NCBI GenBank assembly: GCA_961205875.1
Contig: OY540821.1
Location: 16,554,001 to 16,618,000, forward strand
Length of the DNA stretch: 64,000 bases
Direction: 5' to 3'
Origin: Sialis fuliginosa
Taxonomy: Eukaryota > Arthropoda > Insecta > Megaloptera > Sialidae
The position numbers and the translations under genes are program-made. Of the stretch, positions 57,500-64,000 are shown piece by piece; within the stretch, counting starts at the first letter, position 1, and each line of letters begins with the position of its first letter. The notes beneath the pieces were generated by a model. It did no database searches, was not told where the DNA came from, and saw only the letters and a list, made by a program, of their open reading frames with translations.

Positions 57500-58380
57500 T
57501 CGTATAATTATTTTTATTATTTTACTAAAACCAACAATATAAATATTATAAAAATTGATTTGACATTTAAAAGGTTAAATTATATTTATAAATATACGTA
57601 TAACATAACCACTACTTCATTAATCCATTTACAAAAGTTATTCTATTCTAAAAACGACCCCTAACATTCATTAAATGATACAACTAGTAGAATGTCTCGA
57701 TATACTTCAGAATGAACTCGATGTCACCCGAATATAGCAGCGAGTGGTTAGGGGAAGACTTAAGTACACTTTGATTTAGTGCTCTTGTTCGGGCGCCCTC
57801 CCCCTACAAACGGTAATTAGGTATATCTGTGAAATCTAATTCACCCATCTCCCCTATTTACACATGTATGTATAGAAAATAAACTTTCTATATTCGAATA
57901 TAACCTATATTTAAAGATATGGGGGTCTGGCTATAAGATACATCTTAATGATTTACTTCATTTATTAATCATATAGTCAAGATATAATTAAATATAAATA
58001 GTAACCTACTGAAAAATATATGTAAAAATATATGTAAGAAGTTAGAAATGTTTACATGTAGAAAAAAAATTGAAAATAGGTATCATATGTAAATTTTTTT
58101 CTTGAAACTATATCTATTATAAACTACTTTTAACTTTACAGCAGTAAAAATTAACAGCATACTTTATAACCTTATAAGATAGAATTAATATACGAAAATT
58201 ATAAATTTATTCTCAACGAGTTTCACCATTCCAAATAAAATATCAAATATCTGTCAACAGTATACTGTTATGATACCTTAAAATGATTTTACTTTTAATA
58301 AATTAATTATAAATTCAAAACGCATTAACAAATTATGAATCAATTATTTTAAAAACCAGCTTTGTAGATTTTTATGTAGC
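57500..58380. other. AT-rich stretch without supported features
   Basis: A short block at 57770-57815 (TTGTTCGGGCGCCCTCCCCC) is GC-richer. Nothing else is recognised. Confidence 0.4.
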
Positions 58381-58386
58381 TTAAAC

Positions 58387-59032
58387 CAGAGGTTTTTAAA
58401 ATGTTTAGTACGACGGGCACTCTCCAAAAGCTAGTTTTTCTTTATTCATTAACTTTTTTAGGGAGGAAGGGGATAAATGAAACAAACTACATAAGGTACT
58501 TGCACCAGTTATGGCCGCTATAAGAGTAAGGTTTACTGTTTTTACTTCTTTTTTGTAATTCTTATGAAGTCATGTTACTAATAAATTTATTTAATCAATT
58601 TAATTACCAAAGTCCGCAAATATAGTTTATTTTTTAAATTACAGCATTTATTTTGTTTATGTTTTTTCTCCAGTATTGGATAAAGTAAAACCAGTAATGA
58701 GCACGCAGTGATGGACACTTGCTAAATATATAAAAGAAAGAATCGTCAAATTTGAAACAATGTAAAGCAGTTTCTATGATAATATAATAATAAATAAATA
58801 AATTATACTAATAATTAGTTTAAATGTCCACCATTTTGACACCTATTGGCCTCATGTGATCAAATCACGCTGTAAGACAGTTAAATGTATATAGATTAAT
58901 ATTCAGAAATGGTGTAATAAAATATCAACACATATTTCAAATTCAGAACATTTAATTTAAAAAGGTCATATCTAAGACTGCTGCTAGTATTTTATTGCAT
59001 CTATCAAGTCAATATTTACAATTTGAGAACCA
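58387..59032. mobile_element. Possible decayed hAT element hosting a family A insertion
   Basis: CAGAGGTTTTTAAAATG at 58387 and CAATTTGAGAACCACTG at 59016-59032 are imperfect inverted tips of the CAGxGGTTxTxAAA hAT type. They bracket the family A copy at 58493-58995. Flanking 8-mers do not match, so the pairing is tentative. Confidence 0.35.
58493..58995 (-). mobile_element. MITE family A, copy 12 (full length)
   Basis: AAGGTACTTGCACCAGTTAT to AAGACTGCTGCTAGTATTTT, about 503 bp with all landmarks of the copy at 2828. Confidence 0.85.
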
Positions 59033-59975
59033 CTGACTAGTAGATCTGAGTTTCTAGCCGTATGGGACCACATAGTAAATAGAATTACCTCGTAAAATAT
59101 TTTTTGTCGTTTTAATTAACGAAAGATGCCTTAAATATTTGTTATTCAAATATCGATACACTAATAAAATATTAATTTTATTGTATTTTAATTATGAGTT
59201 ATGAGTTTTTTACATTAATTTCATTTCCATAATGTTTTCGTTATTATTTTATAAGTAAGCATGTCGTACATATCAATAAACATTTGTTATTATAACTGTT
59301 AGTTTTATGAATTTAATTGAATTGTCTTTACGATTTTGTGAGTTTTTTATTTTATTTTAGAAAAGAATATATTATTATACGGATTTTTTTAAAGAGGTTC
59401 TTACCTTGTGAATGTATTTTGGCTTTTTATAATTAATGCCTATAGTGTATAAAAAATTCAATTTAAATTATGAAACAGCACGAATCATAATATTTATAAT
59501 TGTTTTTTGACTAATTCTGTAACAAGAATAATAATTTTTTATTTTATTTTACAGTTGACTATTAGCGATGTTGGTAATGAAACGTTTAATAACATTATAT
59601 ATAGGGTGTGTCAGAAAAAAACAATGTTGTTTCTTCGCACTTATTATGAAATAAGTTCGTAGTTTAATTTTAAGAGGTGCCGCAAAAGGGGATCCCGTTT
59701 CCACATTGAAAAATTATTCTTTAGTACTAAAATGAAAATTGATAAAAAAAAATTATGTAGAAATTCAAATATTTTCGCTACTCAATATGTTTTATATGAA
59801 TAGTAAAAAATAGCATGCAATTACATAGGAAATGTGAAGTAAATTCAAGATAACAACCTCGAAAGCCTTAACTCAAATGTATTATACAATTCGATTCGCG
59901 AATATATACAAACAGAAAATAAACAAAGTTATCTGTTCGCTAACAAGTTGGGCGTGGTGAGACACAGCGAGAGCG

Positions 59976-60140
59976 GGTGTGTGTGTGTGGGTGGGTGGGT
60001 GTGTATGCGGGGGGTGTTGTAACGCGCTCGATCGATCCGCGCCGTGTGAAAGCGATGTCGTTTGCGGTGATAAGGCGTCTTTTTCACAGCATCGCCTCCG
60101 CTCACACACACGCTAACACACACACACACACACACACATA
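59976..60140. repeat. GT and CA microsatellites flanking a CpG-rich patch
   Basis: A GTGTGTGTGTGGGTGGGTGG tract (59976-60004) and a CA run (about 60102-60139) bracket a CpG-rich segment, GTAACGCGCTCGATCGATCC and GCGCCGTGTGAAAGCGATGT. The patch could be regulatory. ORFs over it are simple-sequence artefacts. Confidence 0.6.
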
Positions 60141-60599
60141 TGCACAAAATACACACACAGTCATATATATATAGTGTAATATAAGCGTCGTCGTCGCTGA
60201 CTTAATGTCAGTGGCGTTGTGTATTTTTTAAGAAAATTTGTACATTTTTCTTTTTGGCTGTAAATTTGCAATATACAGTAACTATTAAAAAAATTTGCAA
60301 GGGATGATAAGTCTTTAGGATTAATCAAATAATATAAATTAATTTTATAAAAAAATGCCCAATAAAAAAATGTCACCAAAAAAATTGTTTCGTATTTATT
60401 TACTAATTTGAAGCACTTTTTAATCTTTACAAATTTTTCTAAAAGTTAACCCTTTAGGAGATAAAAATAAAAATTAATATAAACAGAAAATCATATATTA
60501 AAGATAAAACGTTTCGATGCCCCCTAGGGCAGAAATTATGGATTTTCGTAGGTTGCACCCTCTACCAATACTTTTTTTTTCATAAAAAAATTCAACCAT

Positions 60600-60900
60600 A
60601 GATTAGCATCGCAATTTTCCAAAGATTATTTTATAATATGTCCGGTATTATAAAGGAGCAAGCATATTTATATAGGGATATTAATTCTATGATAGTATCT
60701 ATGGATTTGTAACACAGTTGGCGACTCTGACAGTAATAATTTTCATAATATCGCCACTGTTTTAATACCGTTGGTGTTTATATACCACGCGTACGTGAAA
60801 ATTGACAAACACTTCATGAAAGTTCAAGAGAACTGTTAGATAAGTTAGAAATCTCATTTGAAAGTGCTTTATCTTTTAATATTGTAAAATTTTTGTTCAC
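60600..60900 (+). repeat. Repeat family Q, longest copy
   Basis: GATAGTATCTATGGATTTGT, AACACAGTTGGCGACTCTGA, TTAATACCGTTGGTGT (inverse of 32510-32610) and CATTTGAAAGTGCTTTA (shared with 28596-28610). Confidence 0.55.
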
Positions 60901-61689
60901 GAGTGGCCACTGTATTTTCTTAAATATACCTATGTATATTTATGTGGTATCGTAATATGTACAATGTACATAGTACATATGTATATTTACAGGAAAGATG
61001 GAGGGAGAATATAGTACATAACTTATACAATAAGTATTTGTAGATAGGTAAATGTCTTACTACCCAGACATTGTCGTTTTTCCCTTTTTCTACAAATGCT
61101 TATGTTATATCTATGAAGTTATAATATAAATAGAAATTCAAAATCTATCTAATATGCGAATAAAATATACCAATAGTTTGTTTGTTGAAATGCCTGTGTT
61201 TTGTTTTGAACCTTATCTATATAAATTAGACTAGATAGTTTAACAAAACAACAAATTTTCGTACTGAATATTTTTTGTCAAAAAAATAAATAAATCGTTT
61301 ATGTTAAACTGAAATTTTATATTTCAGATTAAATTCACGTTGCAAAAATAATCACTTTTAGTTGCCAATAATTGTACTTTCAAAAATTTAACGAAGAAAT
61401 TGATAAATAATTTTACAAGTTATATTTGTATGACAACTAATTTTCTATTGTTTTTATTTTAGAATTTAATATTTTTAATAATATCGCTAGTAGCTGGCGC
61501 TGACGGTACTACACATACCATAACATGTTTTATGAAAACTTTATTATAATCCATAAAACAATTTGCTAGAACTTGCAAATTTTAACAACATAAAAATCTA
61601 AAAATTAAATAAACAAAATGATACATAAAAATTAATTTCTTTGTTCAAAATGTCCTGTACTATATCGATTTTTTTATTGCATTATTAGG

Positions 61690-62095
61690 TACAAAACAGC
61701 TCTTTGCGCGAGACCTCGGGAACTTAGGCGGTTGCGACCATTGAGACTTTTAATCGGGATGATTTAGAGAATATTTTCCAGTTGGTTTCAAAGAGATTGA
61801 CTGAAAGCCATTTCCCTATCAAAAACTGCGGGGTCCTTTATAAATTTGACTTGAACCGGTCCTGTGTTACGCACACTGCGTGAAAACAGTTTCACAGCGG
61901 AGGATAAACGGGTTTTCTTTATGTAAATGTTTTCTTTGTTTCCAGACCGTCAGTTTGCCACCTTTTCCCGGCGACACATTTTGCAAAGGGACAGAAAAAT
62001 ATTCAAATAAATGATGCGCCCACCTCGCCGTTTTTTACTGCCTGCCGTTCCGCGCAAATGTGGAATTTGAAATAAGTAAAATGCGCGCATAAAAA
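61690..62095. promoter_or_regulatory. Candidate conserved non-coding element, about 400 bp
   Basis: The longest balanced-composition, apparently single-copy block in intron 2. It includes CGCGAGACCTCGGGAACTTA, ATCGGGATGATTTAGAG, GACTTGAACCGGTCCTGTGT, TTTGCCACCTTTTCCCGGCG and GCGCCCACCTCGCCG. A GTTTCCAG with upstream pyrimidines at 61937-61945 resembles a splice acceptor, but the downstream frames do not resemble a T-box. It is a good candidate enhancer by composition only. Confidence 0.3.
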
Positions 62096-62514
62096 ATATC
62101 ACGTAAAATGTATACTGACAATTTTGATCTCGTGTATATATATTTGCATTGAGCGTTTGAAAATTCAGTGGTATCATTACGTTTTTTTGAGTTATAGCAA
62201 GGAATGCCGAATGACTATGTCATTTTTATTTACATATAAATGTGTTGTGGTGCGGTATTGAGATAGATATATCTACGAAGTGAGTCAAATTCTCTCATGC
62301 AAGTGCTTGAAACAGATAGGTACAAGAACAAAGCATTTTGTTTTATCGGTTTTTGAATATTAATAGCAATTTTTTTAGTTTAGGTTATTGGAAATATATT
62401 TTGATCACTTTCTACTTTTGCATACCCGCTGTAGATTTTTTGCTAGCTCGTTTAAAAAACCGGACAAAAGACTTTCTTAAATTAAGAAAATATTGTTTTC
62501 GTTATCCTTAATAT

Positions 62515-62660
62515 ATATAAAACTTAAGGTCTGTCTGTCTGTCCGTTAGTGCGCTTATAACTCGAGAATCACTTATCCGATTTACGTGTTTTTTGTTTTA
62601 ATTCATAGATACGTTCTGTGGTCAGGAATAAGCAGTGACGATAATAGTAAATCAAGTCGG
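62515..62660. repeat. GTCTGTCTGTCCG-type repeat fragment
   Basis: GGTCTGTCTGTCTGTCCGTT, then AACTCGAGAATCACTTATCC. It resembles tails of non-autonomous insect repeats; the class is unknown. Confidence 0.35.
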
Positions 62661-62771
62661 AAAAAAGTTTGCCGCTAGCGCGCTCTTTTGCAATACGCTG
62701 CATAAACCGTTCAATATTGAACAAAATAATGTAGTAAAGAATTGTGTAGAATCAAAAGATCTAAAATAAAG

Positions 62772-62913
62772 TTCGTGATACCATATATCTAACTTTTGAC
62801 TGCTTTTATGTTACAAAGAAAATTAAAAATGTTTGGGTTCTGTTTACGTCGACTTATGACCTGCAAAACATGAATCCTATAATAAGTACCTACATACTTA
62901 ATGTAGATATAAT
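62772..62913 (-). repeat. Repeat family E, copy 2
   Basis: CCATATATCTAACTTTTGAC, AAATTAAAAATGTTTGGGTT, GACTTATGACCTGC and TACTTAATGTAGATATAATT match 15995-16180 inverted. It abuts a truncated family A copy. Confidence 0.65.
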
Positions 62914-63071
62914 TAGTTTAAATATCCACAATTTTGACAACCTATTGGCCGATTGTCATCAAACCACGCTGTAAGACAGTTAAATGTATTAATATTCAGA
63001 AATGTTTCTAACTCAGTACATTTAATTAAAAATTTGCCATTACTGGGGTCCTTACCAAGACTGGTGCCATT
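62912..63071 (-). mobile_element. MITE family A, copy 13 (truncated)
   Basis: AATTAGTTTAAATATCCACA to CAAGACTGGTGCCA. The outermost AGTACCTT and the distal two thirds are missing. Confidence 0.75.
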
Positions 63072-63210
63072 TTGATTAGTATAGTGTCGATCCCAAAAAC
63101 TTTTATCGATTTAATTCCTAAACCGACTTCATTGTCTTCGACTAAAGTGTAAATTCGTTGTAATTGTTGTGCCATAATTCAATAGCTGCATCACTTAGCA
63201 GGTTCAGGTG

Positions 63211-63239
63211 ATACACACACACACACACACACACACACA
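63211..63239. repeat. CA microsatellite
   Basis: About 14 CA units. Confidence 0.9.
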
Positions 63240-63506
63240 TGGAGGTGTGTTGGTGATTGGTAATTGATGCAATTAATGGTAAGCGGCCGCGAGTATATCG
63301 GCATGATGTGTAATGATAGGGTTTCCAGACACTGCCGACAATTTCATATGGTAATCTCTATGTCCATCAATATCTCATCTCTGTCTCTCTTTTGTGAGTG
63401 TCTTTGTCTGCTCCATATAGTTTTATATTGTTCGGCATGGACTGTTTTTGTTTTGACACCTGAATTGTTGTACTAGTTTATTTAATTTTATTAATTAAAT
63501 AGTCCC

Positions 63507-63886
63507 GGCTTTAAATTTTGAGTGGATTCATTTTGGCGTAACCTGCAACTTTTTTATCTTCGAAAATTCTGAGAATTGGGGCGTTTTTTTGCAGGCCAGA
63601 AGAAATATTGGGGCATTTAGCGAGACCTACATCCTCAACATGTCAATTACATGATGTTATGTAATTTATAAAGAATTACTTACTAGATAAATAATAGTAA
63701 AATGTTATAGTTATATTGGCCTACAAAAATCAAGGATCTTTTGCCCTGACCTATGCCCTAAAAATGTTTGACGCATGCCACATCAAAAACGACCCAATTC
63801 TCAGAATTTTCGAAGATAAAAAAGATGTAGGTTACGCCAAAATGAATCCACTCACGAAGTTTTTTTTTATTTCAAAATTTAAAGCC
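63507..63886. mobile_element. Palindromic MITE with 73-bp terminal inverted repeats
   Basis: Left GAGTGGATTCATTTTGGCGT, AACCTGCAACTTTTTTATCT, TCGAAAATTCTGAGAATTGG is mirrored at 63781-63853 with few changes. A further outer match, GGCTTTAAATTTTGA (63507-63521 and 63872-63886), is separated from the right arm by an extra 18 bp or so. It is non-coding; the superfamily is not assigned. Confidence 0.85.
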
Positions 63887-64000
63887 TAGATGGAATTTTA
63901 GGATGAAGTATTTTTGCTATTTTTGGCATTTATTTGCCAATAAAGTATTGTTATATTTAAAATAGAAATAAGTAACGAAATAAACTATTCACTTCTTTAT

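Larger units (their letters stand above)
16931..64000 (+). other. Intron 2 of the Tbx20-like gene (right end outside the window)
   Basis: From the GTGAGT donor to the window end no continuation of the T-box (expected to start R-M-F-P-T-V/I-R-V) was found in frame behind an acceptor, so the intron is at least 47 kb. It is packed with transposon remnants listed separately and contains several less AT-rich, apparently unique islands that may be regulatory. Assembly error, or a short exon missed by eye, cannot be excluded. Confidence 0.65.

Noticed and set aside
61937-61990. Splice-acceptor-like TTTGTTTCCAG as the start of T-box exon 3
   Set aside because: Frames after it do not give RMFPTVRV or other T-box sequence.

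Overview
This is a gene-poor, strongly AT-rich stretch of animal nuclear DNA, most likely from an insect. Its one recognisable host gene is the 5' part of a T-box transcription factor of the Tbx20 class (Drosophila midline/H15). The insect assignment rests on the midline/H15-like N-terminus, the short TTAGG-type arrays and the transposon content. The order of insect cannot be read from the window.

Layout. Positions 1-12.6 kb are upstream flank filled with small transposons and dispersed repeats. A GC- and CpG-rich island at about 12.69-12.87 kb is the likely promoter-proximal region. Coding exon 1 (13209-13431, +) carries an Engrailed-homology-1-like motif, FSIAAIM. Intron 1 (13432-16527) ends in a mariner-type MITE whose edge lies about 30 bp from the splice acceptor. 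Coding exon 2 (16528-16930, +) holds Ser-, acidic and Ala/Thr/Pro-rich sequence and the first 27 or so residues of the T-box. The rest of the window (16931-64000) is intron 2, at least 47 kb long. No further T-box exon was found, so most of the DNA-binding domain lies beyond the right edge.

The intron and flank are a mosaic of mobile elements. Family A is a MITE with tips AAGGTACTGGCACCAGT and at least 13 copies. Family B is a repeat of about 530 bp with at least 9 copies. Family C is a TA-flanked mariner-like palindromic MITE (3 copies). There are also several single TA-flanked MITEs with CAGGGTG-type tips, a Tc1-like deletion derivative keeping the start of its transposase, a hAT MITE with 8-bp target duplications, a TTAA-flanked piggyBac-like foldback, a hAT transposase C-terminal remnant, a Ty1/copia reverse-transcriptase remnant nested in a family A copy, and two hammerhead-like repeats that may derive from Penelope-like elements.

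Between the repeats lie a few more balanced, apparently single-copy islands that are candidate enhancers or, at 26.68-26.77 kb, a promoter-like module. These are inferences. No tRNA, rRNA, CRISPR array, operon or complete second protein-coding gene was found.
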